This document shows, piece by piece, positions 44,432 through 53,626 of a DNA stretch of 64,000 nucleotides; position 1 is the first letter of the stretch, and each line of letters begins with the position of its first letter. Below the pieces are notes generated by a model. The model was not told the origin of the DNA. It did not search any database and was given only the letters and a program-made list of their open reading frames with translations. Origin of the DNA: Sulfolobus acidocaldarius SUSAZ (GTDB lineage Archaea; Thermoproteota; Thermoprotei_A; Sulfolobales; Sulfolobaceae); assembly GCA_000508305.1 (NCBI GenBank), contig CP006977.1, positions 1,520,621-1,584,620 of the forward strand, read 5' to 3'. The position numbers were made by a program, and so were the translations under genes.

Positions 44432-47404
44432 CTAAGGTCTCTTTTTATGTAATAAAACACCTGTCACTACTATTCCCAAAACAACTATAATGATCAAGGC
44501 TCCTATTCCAATAATTACTGGTAAGTTAATGGTCTCAGTAAGGTTTTCAACCAAAGGTCTATTTACAACTAATTCCGCACCAGGAGAGACATTATAAGTG
44601 CCAATATACTTGCCAGTCATGTAGAACGGTATATTTGCATTGAGAACTACTGTTGAACCGTTATTATACCATGACGAGTTTCCATTTATGGTGACTAAAT
44701 ACTGTGTTTCAGTTTTTATCTCTATTGTTATAGGACTCGTTACTATGAGGTTGGAGGAGATAAATGTTGGAACCAGTCTCTCGTTGTCTGAGACATAATA
44801 CGTGTAATTTATAACCTGTATCTTTGTTTCACTGTTTACCCAAGATGAGTTTAAGGTTGTTTCAGTCCCGTTAACTAGAGCTTTAACAGGAATAGGAGAT
44901 ATGACGTTAATGTAATACTGTTTTATGAAATTGGCTGAAATATTTAATGGTCGATCTACGGTAAATGACTTAAAGGAAATATAGGTCATAACGTACCTTT
45001 GATCATTGGATATGTATATTGTTATGTTCTCTATCTGTATTTTTGTTCCGTTGTTGTACCACCCTGTTGTCAGCGTCACATTAGTTCCGTTAATTAGTGA
45101 CTCAACTGGTAAGATGGAGTTAACCGTTATGTACATCTGAGTTACTGTAGTCACGGTAATTATCATAGGTGAGTTTATCATGAAGTTTAGCCCTGGGGAA
45201 ATTCCACTTAATATAATTCTGACGCCGTTAGTTACGGGGTACGTCTCATTAATTATTGAGATATTAGTACCTTGAATATACCACCCTGAGTTCAATGTAT
45301 TTTTGGTGCCATTTACGTAAGCATAGACAATCACAGGGGTTTTCACTGTCACGTAATACTCGTTATAGTAGAACGCTGTAACATTTCCTGGGGAACTGAT
45401 GACACCTGTTGGGGATAAGTCTACCCACCTTTCATTGTCTCCTTGTAAGATGTTTTGAAAATAGTACTGAGAGTTTGAATCGACCCAGACTGTAATAGGG
45501 ACTGTACTCTCATAACTCTGACCGAATGAGGTGTATTTCAATTGAGGAGTTGGATAACCTGAACCTCCCTGTACTATAAAGTTAAAGTTCACTAGGTACT
45601 GTTGGTAATATGTAATGTATATACTAATGGAACCGTTTACTGTGCCATTTATAGGTGAAGTGCTTGCCCACCTTATATTTCCCGAACTCACAATTTGTTG
45701 TACGTTGTAGATTGTACCAGTCGGCAGATAGAGGGTTTCCCCCGGACTTATTGTTAAGGTCGATATAGTGCCGTTAGGAAATTGAAGTGTCAATGTTGGT
45801 GAGGTAGGTAACTGCGAACCTATTACGTTTATATTAAATTTTACCGAATATAAGGCTTGGACATAAACTGAAAATGTAGCCCTCAAGTAATATCCGTTCA
45901 ATAGGTCAAGTATCACTGTAACGGTATAAAATCCGGGGGACTGTGGGTAAATCCTTAAATTTACACTCCCGTCTCCATTTAAATTAAGGTACACCTGAGA
46001 TAGAGAGTAGCTCAGTCCACTTGATGAATTAACGTAAATGTACGCAGGACCTTCTCCTATTATGTTTATTGCCTCGTTATATGATTGATTAGCATATAGC
46101 TTTATCAAATCACTGGAGAGGTTTAATGCAAATCTCTCAGTATTCACCACATTAAGACCTTTGTCACCTGGGGAGTAACCCTCATAAGCTAACTGACCAT
46201 TTTGATACACTAGGATCGAGTAAGGCATAGGATATAATGTCAGGATGAACTCTCCTCCAGTAAAGTAAAACTGCTGAATATTAGACGAATCAGAGAATGG
46301 TACTGAGAAATTATATACTGTCGCATATCCACTCTGTACAGGAGTGCTAACTTTAAGGACTGTCACGGAATTATAATTCCACAATTCACCCAATGAGCCA
46401 CTACCTGAAGTCAGCCCTGCCACGGGTAATCCCGTATAAGTATAATAGTAATATGAATCAATTACATTCTCAGCAGACTCTCCAGTATCTGAACCAAAAT
46501 TATAGGCATTTTCAACTTCTTGAAAGTTATGACCATTCCAGAACAACAGTTGGAGATAAACCTCAGAAGAGTAAACATACGTTGTTGAACCACCACCCGG
46601 TCCTGCTAATACCATTTCAGAGTCCCAAAATGTTCCGTAACCATTGTACTGAAACCCATCCACCATGAAGTATACCTGAGATGAACCCTGTGCATTAGTA
46701 ACAGTAACAGTGTCATAAAGTATCCACCCATATCCGTCATTATAATAGAAATAGATTACTGGCTCCCCTAAGGAATTGGTGGAAACATTTACAAGTAAAA
46801 ACACAGTTGCAGGCAAAGTGAGGGTTGCAGGACTTCCAGGATAACCTGATGCCTCATATTCGTAAAAAGTGGTGTTTAATCTGGAGTATGAGTAAATATT
46901 GCCATTTCCTTGGACAGAAGTTATGTATGCTTGAGGGGAGGAAAGATTCCATATATTGTCTAGTATTTGTATGATATTGTTTTGAGTATTAAAGAATGCC
47001 ACATCTTGAACCCATAAGTCATAGGTATAACCATTCAAATAATAGTGCAAGTTCAAATTTAGTTGAAATGATACAGAAGTGGTGTTTGTACTCAAGCCAT
47101 ATAGATTTATTACACCCATCCACTGTGTAGTAGTCAAAATATAGGAACCGTTAGGGCTTAAACCATAATCAGCTATTCCCATAGGGGCAGGCTCTGAATA
47201 GTGTAAACGATATAAAGAGATATAGTCAGGAAAGTATTTCCAACTGAGTGACACATTTGGAGATATAGGTATCTCAGAATTTGGAATTATTTCGGTTTTT
47301 ACGACTCTTTGAGTAGTACTTCCGACATGCATGTTCACGTATGACTGTACAAGGAGTGAAACTAATATTATGAGGAGGACAAATGATATAAGTGCTTTTC
47401 TCAC
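44432..47404 (-). CDS. Large thermopsin-family (peptidase A5-like) secreted protein
   Basis: At 990 residues it is about three times the length of thermopsin. After a signal peptide ('ALISFVLLIILVSLLVQSY') comes the thermopsin domain: 'EPAPMGIADYGLSPNGSYILTTTQWMGVINLYGL', 'YTYDLWVQDVAFFNTQNN', 'ILDNIWNLSS' and 'GDSEMVLAGPGGGS'-like sequence near 260-280. From about residue 520 it has repeated beta modules of 65-85 residues, each with 'Y-x-V-x-x-P-I-x-V-x-A-x-V-N-G-T' and 'W-x-N-x-x-T-K-I-Q-I'. A final helix ('VIIGIGALIIIVVLGIVVTGVLL') anchors it. Thermopsins are acid proteases at the cell surface. The repeats may hold it out through the S-layer. Confidence 0.82.
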   Translation of the reverse strand: MRKALISFVLLIILVSLLVQSYVNMHVGSTTQRVVKTEIIPNSEIPISPNVSLSWKYFPDYISLYRLHYSEPAPMGIADYGLSPNGSYILTTTQWMGVINLYGLSTNTTSVSFQLNLNLHYYLNGYTYDLWVQDVAFFNTQNNIIQILDNIWNLSSPQAYITSVQGNGNIYSYSRLNTTFYEYEASGYPGSPATLTLPATVFLLVNVSTNSLGEPVIYFYYNDGYGWILYDTVTVTNAQGSSQVYFMVDGFQYNGYGTFWDSEMVLAGPGGGSTTYVYSSEVYLQLLFWNGHNFQEVENAYNFGSDTGESAENVIDSYYYYTYTGLPVAGLTSGSGSLGELWNYNSVTVLKVSTPVQSGYATVYNFSVPFSDSSNIQQFYFTGGEFILTLYPMPYSILVYQNGQLAYEGYSPGDKGLNVVNTERFALNLSSDLIKLYANQSYNEAINIIGEGPAYIYVNSSSGLSYSLSQVYLNLNGDGSVNLRIYPQSPGFYTVTVILDLLNGYYLRATFSVYVQALYSVKFNINVIGSQLPTSPTLTLQFPNGTISTLTISPGETLYLPTGTIYNVQQIVSSGNIRWASTSPINGTVNGSISIYITYYQQYLVNFNFIVQGGSGYPTPQLKYTSFGQSYESTVPITVWVDSNSQYYFQNILQGDNERWVDLSPTGVISSPGNVTAFYYNEYYVTVKTPVIVYAYVNGTKNTLNSGWYIQGTNISIINETYPVTNGVRIILSGISPGLNFMINSPMIITVTTVTQMYITVNSILPVESLINGTNVTLTTGWYNNGTKIQIENITIYISNDQRYVMTYISFKSFTVDRPLNISANFIKQYYINVISPIPVKALVNGTETTLNSSWVNSETKIQVINYTYYVSDNERLVPTFISSNLIVTSPITIEIKTETQYLVTINGNSSWYNNGSTVVLNANIPFYMTGKYIGTYNVSPGAELVVNRPLVENLTETINLPVIIGIGALIIIVVLGIVVTGVLLHKKRP

Positions 47405-47635
47405 AATTAATGTTTTTTAAAAAACGTTAATATACATTACCAAGATCACATTAAAGTGGGAGAAAAGAAGAAAATCCTAGATGAAACAATGACTTTCTGA
47501 AACTAACGTGAAGTTTCGTAAAAATCTAACCCAGAATTTATGCTAAGCGAAATACATGGATTCTACTTCATGATAGCATTTTTCTAAGGAACACGCAGGA
47601 TAGACTTGTGGTTATTACTCTTCAGTCCTCTACCA

Positions 47636-48376
47636 TCACGTTAATCTCATCTTCTCTCCTAACTTAGTTAAGTTACCATATTCAGCCTTTCTCTCTCCTA
47701 ATTCATTACAATAATATGACAATGTTGAAGAGAAAACTGAGACTCCATATTCATTATTGATGTAAAGGTCATAATAATTCGGTGAAGCACTTGTTCTACC
47801 GCTTTTAACACGATCCCAGTGAGAAGGGCTTACGTAATTCAGATAATATAGTTCTGCCTCTCCTTGTCTAGAGATGTTTACCACAATTAGGTTAAGTGCT
47901 GACTTCGTGTAGTTCTTCAAGGCTTCAACTCCCTCAGAGAGGTCTTTGTAACTTGATAGAAACTTTAAGGCTAGTTCAGAGTCGACCACGTATTCTGAGT
48001 CTATGGAGAGTTGCTTCACTAGTCCTTCCTTATCCACACTTCCATTATGGGCAAGAAAAATTGAACCGTTCTGGTTCACTTCTAAATAAGGGTGAGAAAA
48101 CTGTGAACCTACGGGATTACCACTACTAGCCTGTCTAGCGTGAAATACAACAATCATCTCTTGATCGTCCAATTTAATGGGTAATCTATCCTCAAATATT
48201 GGTCTTCCACTTCTATAATGAATTACTTTATCTCTAGTTACTATGACGAACCCCCACCCGTCCTTATGGCTAGAGCCATTAAAGTATGGGTCTCTCTGGG
48301 CTGATCTACTCAAACAGTTAAACAACTCTTCAACCTTAGACCATGATGAGCCATAATAAGCGAACATTCTGCACAT
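47636..48376 (-). CDS. Class II glutamine amidotransferase (YafJ-like)
   Basis: A 246-residue protein starting Met-Cys: C2 is the N-terminal nucleophile after Met removal. 'MCRMFAYYG', 'SSHKDGWGFVIVTRDKVIHYRSGRPIFED', 'VVFHARQASSGNPVGSQFSHPYLE', and 'IFLAHNGSVDKEGL' are the conserved Ntn-hydrolase blocks. The last supplies the Asn and Gly of the oxyanion hole. It hydrolyses glutamine or another gamma-glutamyl amide. No synthetase domain is attached, so the true substrate is unknown. The length matches stand-alone YafJ-type proteins. It is a single gene upstream of the thermopsin gene on the same strand. Confidence 0.9.
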   Translation of the reverse strand: MCRMFAYYGSSWSKVEELFNCLSRSAQRDPYFNGSSHKDGWGFVIVTRDKVIHYRSGRPIFEDRLPIKLDDQEMIVVFHARQASSGNPVGSQFSHPYLEVNQNGSIFLAHNGSVDKEGLVKQLSIDSEYVVDSELALKFLSSYKDLSEGVEALKNYTKSALNLIVVNISRQGEAELYYLNYVSPSHWDRVKSGRTSASPNYYDLYINNEYGVSVFSSTLSYYCNELGERKAEYGNLTKLGEKMRLT

Positions 48377-48506
48377 AGGTTTCTATTATGATGATAGATA
48401 TTGATGGTTTATAAATATATCTTAAGCTAAAAACTATTCCATTTTGTTTTTAGACAAATTCACGTTGTTATAAAAACCTTTTACCTTGCTTTTCACTTTT
48501 CTGCAT

Positions 48507-49721
48507 TTATATTTTATCTAAATTCACATTATTAGTCTCAGGTCCTATGGCTAACCCAATTATTGCTATTAACCAACCAATTGCGAATATGGAGAAGGTA
48601 GCGACGAATACGTTAATACTTTGTGAGAGCAGTGAGATAATCAGCTGTGTCCAGCCTGCTACCATAAATGCACCATTGTAAGCTGTCCCTACACCTGTAG
48701 CCCTTGAGAAGGTCTTAAACCTCTCAGCTAAGTATGCAGGGGATATTGACGAGGCTAGATTAACTAGGAATCCAAACAGGAAAGTGTAGTCTGCCAGGAG
48801 ATATGTAGAGGGTAAGTGGAAATAGAGTAGTGCACCACTAATTATCCCTATTACAGAACCTATTATACCTAAAAGTTTCCTTCCCACGTAATCTGACAGA
48901 AACCCTGCTAAAAGCATTGCAGGAATCCCTATGATATTCATGTACAGTATGATTTGCCCATAATAAGCTGGGTTTAGCTTCATCACTGTACCATAAAGGA
49001 CAGGTAGGAATTGTGGTCCTGCATAAATTGCCATCCAAAAACCTATCATAACTATTAGTGGTTGCCAAACGTCCTTAATACCTGATAGTGGGTTTTTGCC
49101 CTTAGCCTTCAACCACATCTCAGGTTCAGACATCTTAAACCTTATTAGAACAGCCAAAAGAGCCGGTATCATGCCAATACCAAATATTATCCTCCAGTAA
49201 GTAGTGAAGAAAGCTTTTCCGTAAATACTTGCTAAATAGGTAAAGAGGGAGTCAACTATCACAAACCCAACTAAAACCCCAGCCTGCATTAGTCCTGATA
49301 ATATCCCCCTTCTCTTTACAATGCTTTCCATTGATATTGTAAAACTTCCTGCGACATCTCCACCAATAAAGATTCCCTGTAATATCCTAAGTACGGACAA
49401 GAGGACAGAGGCGAGAATTCCTATCTGAAGGTAAGTCGGTAAGAACGCAGTCAATCCTATTGACAGAGAGTATCCCAGGACTGTTATGAGCATACTTGCT
49501 CTTCTGCCTAACTTGTCACCTATATAACCAAAGAGGAAACCCCCAAGAGGTCTGGATATTATAGTGAATATAATTGGGAGTGTTGCAGCAAGTAGTGCCA
49601 ACTGCTTAGGGTAAAACAATTGACCCAGTATAGAGGACGTAATAACCACTGCTCCTAGGTCGTAACCATCCATGATCCAAGATACGTATGCACCGATCAC
49701 ATTAGTGGTATTGTTCCTCAT
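48507..49721 (-). CDS. MFS transporter, divergent from lacS
   Basis: A 404-residue protein with twelve spans. It starts 'NVIGAYVSWIMDGYDLGAVVITSSILGQLFYP', with the acidic residue in helix 1 common to sugar and acid symporters. Motif A is 'GYIGDKLGRRAS', and 'ILQGIFIGGDVAGSFTISMESIVKRRG' is the conserved TM4-5 region; the second half has 'GFLSDYVGRKLLG'. It is divergent from the beta-glycosidase gene with 284 nt between starts. Import of disaccharides for LacS is an attractive guess, but the family also moves carboxylates. Confidence 0.83.
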   Translation of the reverse strand: MRNNTTNVIGAYVSWIMDGYDLGAVVITSSILGQLFYPKQLALLAATLPIIFTIISRPLGGFLFGYIGDKLGRRASMLITVLGYSLSIGLTAFLPTYLQIGILASVLLSVLRILQGIFIGGDVAGSFTISMESIVKRRGILSGLMQAGVLVGFVIVDSLFTYLASIYGKAFFTTYWRIIFGIGMIPALLAVLIRFKMSEPEMWLKAKGKNPLSGIKDVWQPLIVMIGFWMAIYAGPQFLPVLYGTVMKLNPAYYGQIILYMNIIGIPAMLLAGFLSDYVGRKLLGIIGSVIGIISGALLYFHLPSTYLLADYTFLFGFLVNLASSISPAYLAERFKTFSRATGVGTAYNGAFMVAGWTQLIISLLSQSINVFVATFSIFAIGWLIAIIGLAIGPETNNVNLDKI

Positions 49722-50005
49722 AAATTTATAAAAGGTGGATGAAAATAAAAGATTTTCTCAGAAAAATTTTCATATTCATAGTTGTAGATTTACTTATTAT
49801 TTTAATTTTTACTAAATAGTGACAAAAACTCACCTATTAAGTAAGTCATGAAGATCTCCTTGCATCCCGCTAATTAAGCCAAGTTAAAACCATAAGAGAC
49901 TCTAATACGTCGATTTTGAAACAAGCTTCCATAGTCTCAGCTCAACAATTTATATGAGGAAAAACCCGTTAAAGTAATAAAGCCTTACTCAACTTATATC
50001 TGTCT

Positions 50006-51481
50006 ATGTTGTCATTCCCAAAGGATTTCAAATTCGGTTGGTCCCAGTCCGGATTTCAGTCTGAAATGGGGACTCCAGGTAGCGAGGATCCGAACAGTGA
50101 CTGGTACGTTTGGGTTCATGATAAAGAGAATATAGTCTCACAAGTTGTTAGCGGAGATTTACCTGAAAATGGTCCAGGGTATTGGGGGAACTATAAGAGG
50201 TTTCATGACGAGGCAGAAAAAATAGGACTAAATGCAGTGAGAATTAACGTGGAGTGGAGTAGAATATTTCCTAGACCAATGCCAAAGCCTGAAATAGAGA
50301 CAGGGACTCATAGGGAAACCAGTCCTGTCATTAGTATAGACTTTAACGAGTCCAAGCTGAGAGAAATGGACAACTACGCTAACCACGAAGCGTTAGCCCA
50401 TTACAGGCAAATATTGGAGGACTTGAGAAACAGAGGGCTCCACGTAGTACTGAACATGTATCATTGGACTTTGCCCATATGGTTGCACGATCCTATCAGA
50501 GTGAGGAGAGGGGATTTTACAGGACCAACAGGTTGGTTGAACTCAAGGACTGTTTATGAGTTCGCTAGGTTCTCAGCTTATGTAGCTTGGAAATTAGATG
50601 ATCTGGTTAATGAATACGCAACAATGAATGAACCTAATGTGGTTTGGGGAGCAGGTTACGCTTTTCCGAGAGCAGGTTTCCCTCCCAATTACCTAAGCTT
50701 TAAGCTTTCAGAAATAGCCAAATGGAACATAGTTCAGGCTCATGCAAGGGCTTATGACTCCATCAAGAGCATATCAAAAAGGAAAGTTGGCATAATATAC
50801 GCAAATACCTCATATTATCCACTTAGGACACAGGACGCTGAGGCTGTGGAAATAGCTGAGAGTCTGAACAGGTGGAATTTCTTCGATACCATAATAAGAG
50901 GCGAGGTGAATAGTGAGGAAAAGGTCATTAGGGAGGACCTAAGGAACAGGTTAGACTGGATTGGTGTAAACTACTACACGAGGACTGTGGTCACAAGAAC
51001 TGAGAGGGGTTATCTAGCCCTTTTAGGTTACGGAGATCGCTGTGAAAGGAACTCACTGAGTTTAGCTGATCTACCTACAAGTGATTTCGGTTGGGAGTTC
51101 TTTCCTGAGGGGCTATATGATGTACTTCTTAAGTACTGGAATAGGTATAAGTTACCGTTATACGTAATGGAGAACGGTATCGCTGATGACGCTGACTACC
51201 AGAGACCGTATTACCTGGTATCCCACATCTACCAGGTGTACAGGGCTTTAAATGAGGGAGCGGATGTAAGAGGTTACTTACATTGGTCTCTGGCAGACAA
51301 CTATGAGTGGTCATCAGGATTCTCAATGAAATTTGGTCTATTGAAGGTTGATTACTCTACAAAGAGATTATACTGGAGACCTTCTGCCTTAGTCTACAGG
51401 GAAATTATCAGGAGCAATGGAATTCCTGAAGAGTTAGAACACCTGAATAGAGTACCTCCCACAAAGCCCTTGAGACACTAA
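50006..51481 (+). CDS. lacS: Beta-glycosidase, GH1
   Basis: A 491-residue GH1 enzyme of the Sulfolobus LacS type. The N-terminus '[25 protein letters not shown]' is diagnostic. The general acid/base is E209 in 'TMNEPNVV' and the nucleophile is E389 in '[10 protein letters not shown]', at positions very near those of the S. solfataricus enzyme. Other subsite residues include '[14 protein letters not shown]' and '[24 protein letters not shown]'. It hydrolyses beta-galactosides, beta-glucosides and cellobiose-type products in the cytoplasm. A TATA-like 'ATTTATATGAGG' lies 55 nt upstream. With the secreted GH12 enzyme 5 kb away it could complete beta-glucan breakdown. Confidence 0.96.
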   Translation: MLSFPKDFKFGWSQSGFQSEMGTPGSEDPNSDWYVWVHDKENIVSQVVSGDLPENGPGYWGNYKRFHDEAEKIGLNAVRINVEWSRIFPRPMPKPEIETGTHRETSPVISIDFNESKLREMDNYANHEALAHYRQILEDLRNRGLHVVLNMYHWTLPIWLHDPIRVRRGDFTGPTGWLNSRTVYEFARFSAYVAWKLDDLVNEYATMNEPNVVWGAGYAFPRAGFPPNYLSFKLSEIAKWNIVQAHARAYDSIKSISKRKVGIIYANTSYYPLRTQDAEAVEIAESLNRWNFFDTIIRGEVNSEEKVIREDLRNRLDWIGVNYYTRTVVTRTERGYLALLGYGDRCERNSLSLADLPTSDFGWEFFPEGLYDVLLKYWNRYKLPLYVMENGIADDADYQRPYYLVSHIYQVYRALNEGADVRGYLHWSLADNYEWSSGFSMKFGLLKVDYSTKRLYWRPSALVYREIIRSNGIPEELEHLNRVPPTKPLRH

Positions 51482-51558
51482 CAAGTTAAGGGATTGCAAT
51501 TGGGGACAAACAAAAAGGGGAGTACCTAATTAACTTGAGACCCTATTTCGCTTCAAGA

Positions 51559-52630
51559 TTATAGTACGAGTAGCAAAACAATTAGAAGGGGTAAACTTAA
51601 CGTCAATCTCAGTATGAGAATGGATTTTTTATTATCATAGTTTAGTGTATAACCAACAAAGGCTCTTTTAGGCACAAAGACCCTATCTTCATCCTTATTA
51701 TAATAAAAGATCCCTCCAATCCCAATACTTGTCATCGTCTATTGTTTCTAGTCCTAAATGACCATCTTTCATAGGCTTTCTTAAAAGGCTAACCTTGTAC
51801 AAGAGATAAATTATTCCTCCCAGAACACACACGTAAAGTATAGAGATAGATAGGACAATTGCAATGTCTATACCTATCATTTCCCAGACTCCAAAGGATA
51901 TAAGTGAGGTAAGAAGTTCAATACCTATAAAAATGATCACCAAACTTTGAACAATATACTTCCTCATAGCCTGTTCTTCTTTAAAGCTCTTCAAGGGGTT
52001 TGAAGTACTAAGTCTGTTTTTAACACCGCTGGTAGCCCAAAACTATGAATGGGAGAACATTCAGTACAATGGTAGAAATAAACTGGCTTAAGAAGACATT
52101 TATGGGAGTTTTTGGTACATATGTGATAGAACCTCCTTGACTTACAAAATGATGAAAGCCTCGCCCTTTAGGGCAGGGAGGAAGTCAGATCAATCAGAAA
52201 CGTGAGAAAGTCTAACACCCATGGGATGAGTAGAAGTAATAAGTATCTCCTCTCGGTCTCATCAGTGTGTAATACTGCATACCTTATGTTGTCCCTCACC
52301 TAAATTTCTCCCCTCTCTTTCCAGCAGGTAACTTCTGAATATGACGTAGTTTAGGGTCTGTAACGAGGAGCTGAGTACTATACTTACAATTACAGCAAAG
52401 ACCTAGTTTATGTACGTCATTAGAGTATATGCTATCAACAAGGCTTATACAGCAGAAGAGGAGATAACATAAGCTCTTATTATCTTCCTGTGTAAGGGCT
52501 CATCGAGTGATTTACTGATTCTTGCACCAATTAACATATCAGGAGGCTGTATGTAAGGGATAGAGACAAAACTGATCCATATCACAACTATGGTGATAAA
52601 AACTGTGAAAACGAGTAAGCATTCCATCAC
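51559..52630 (-). pseudogene. Broken DUF1648/DUF5808 membrane protein gene, partner of ytrA
   Basis: One membrane-protein gene can be followed through six lesions. It starts at 52630, overlapping the ytrA end by 4 nt, with 'LLVFTVFITIVVIWISFVSI'. It meets TAA at 52445, TAG near 52404 and a shift near 52290, reaching 'LLLLLIPWVLDFLTFLI'. A 43-nt element (52146-52188) follows; beyond it 'TYVPKTPINVFLSQFISTIV' continues the same frame once the element is removed. A shift near 52020 leads to 'VQSLVIIFIGIELLTSLISF' and 'DDDKYWDWRD', and another near 51705 to 'FYYNKDEDRVFVPKRAFVGY'. The stop is at 51559. DUF1648 proteins are typical partners of YtrA-type GntR regulators. Confidence 0.82.
52146..52188 (+). 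repeat. Hairpin micro-element, 43 nt, inserted in the DUF1648 gene
   Basis: After TTAC on the plus strand: 'AAAATGATGAAAGCCTCGCC', loop TTTA, 'GGGCAGGGAGGAAGTCAG'. It is identical over all 43 nt to the copy at 53041. Removing it restores the frame 'FLIDVSQGGS' on the minus strand with no duplicated bases. Confidence 0.95.
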
Positions 52631-52992
52631 CTCGTATTCGCCTCACTTATAATCCTATTGATCTCATTAACTATTTCATCCCTATTCTTGTTTGATGCCA
52701 ACGCTCTGTAGATTACGACTCGTAACATACTTTTCCAACTATCATCTCTTACCTCGCTCTTCACTACATATCTTCTCTTCTGGACTACAATAAAACCCTC
52801 GTTAACTAGGTAGTTGTAAGCCTTGTTCACAGTTAGCATGTTGACACCGAGCATTGATGCTAACTCTCTTATAGAGGGTAATTTATCCCCAGGCTTTAAC
52901 TTACCCTTAGCTATTAACTCGATAATCTGGTCAGCTATCTGTTTATAGGTAGGAGTCTTGGACTCTAGGTCAATTTTTATTATACTTGTCAT
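52627..52992 (-). CDS. ytrA: GntR-family regulator, YtrA type
   Basis: A 121-residue protein: a GntR winged helix ('PTYKQIADQIIELIAKGKLKPGDKLPSIRELASMLGVNMLTVNKAYNYLVNEGFIVVQKRRYVV') plus a short C-terminal helical dimerisation tail ('RDEIVNEINRIISEANTR'), the architecture of the YtrA subfamily. A YtrA-type GntR repressor controlling membrane-protein genes has been described in S. acidocaldarius, and this gene is very probably that one or its orthologue. It overlaps its downstream membrane-protein gene by 4 nt (now broken). An 8-bp inverted repeat covers its start codon and probably serves for autoregulation. Confidence 0.88.
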   Translation of the reverse strand: MTSIIKIDLESKTPTYKQIADQIIELIAKGKLKPGDKLPSIRELASMLGVNMLTVNKAYNYLVNEGFIVVQKRRYVVKSEVRDDSWKSMLRVVIYRALASNKNRDEIVNEINRIISEANTR

Positions 52993-53004
52993 ATAGCAAG
53001 TATA
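52981..53004 (-). promoter_or_regulatory. Probable YtrA operator over the ytrA start codon
   Basis: A perfect 8-bp inverted repeat, 'TATACTTG' at 52981-52988 and 'CAAGTATA' at 52997-53004, separated by 8 nt. It covers the ATG (52990-52992) and lies just downstream of a TATA-like 'TTTTTATTTTC' at about 53018-53028. Binding here would block transcription of a leaderless message. Size and spacing suit a GntR dimer. Confidence 0.65.
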
Positions 53005-53040
53005 TAATTTGAGAAAATAAAAACCTTATCTTCTAATTAC

Positions 53041-53083
53041 AAAATGATGAAAGCCTCGCCCTTTAGGGCAGGGAGGAAGTCAG
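53041..53083 (+). repeat. Hairpin micro-element, 43 nt, upstream of ytrA
   Basis: After TTAC; identical to the copy at 52146. It starts 49 nt upstream of the ytrA start codon, just beyond the promoter elements, and could insulate or end antisense transcription. Confidence 0.95.
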
Positions 53084-53626
53084 AGGAATTAGAGTTGACT
53101 TAATCGTTTTTGAGTTCGAGTGCGAGGCAGAAAAGGGAATGAGTATGTAGAAACGCAGAGATTCTAAAACACGGAATTTCATTAAAGGTGTAGAAGTCTC
53201 TCTCCATTATATATTCTCACATTAAATGCATGATTTAGGTCGAGGGAATAGAGTGTCGTGTTGACCTCTTCAAATGCAGGGCAGTGTGGTTGAACATCTA
53301 GTCAGTGATCCAACGTCGAATAAATTTGATAGTCTTGAGCATATACATCAGCCATGGATTGATGAGAGTGTAAGTTACAAATCAAATTCTTACGGAACAC
53401 CTAGTCAAACCCTTAAGGACAGATGATGAAACAAGGAGAAGTGATAAGCAACTGGTCTATCGCTCCTATCAAAATGATGAGATTTGTTCTTTTTTAGTTT
53501 CGGTTCAAAACACTTTATTATATGCAAAAACATGCTAACTTATAGGAATCTTTTAGGTATAACGTGTAAAGGAGAGAAGCGCAGAAAAGAAAAAAACTTA
53601 TTAGGCTTTGTTCTCGGAAATACGTT
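53084..53626. other. Gene-poor stretch
   Basis: No intact gene. A plus-strand open run at about 53278-53427 ('SDPTSNKFDSLEHIHQPWID') has no recognised family and no good start; it may be a relic. No RNA gene seen. Confidence 0.45.

Noticed and set aside
46393-46668. 91-codon plus-strand frame inside the thermopsin gene
   Set aside because: Antisense to a well-supported coding sequence, with Asn/Gln/His-rich chance composition.
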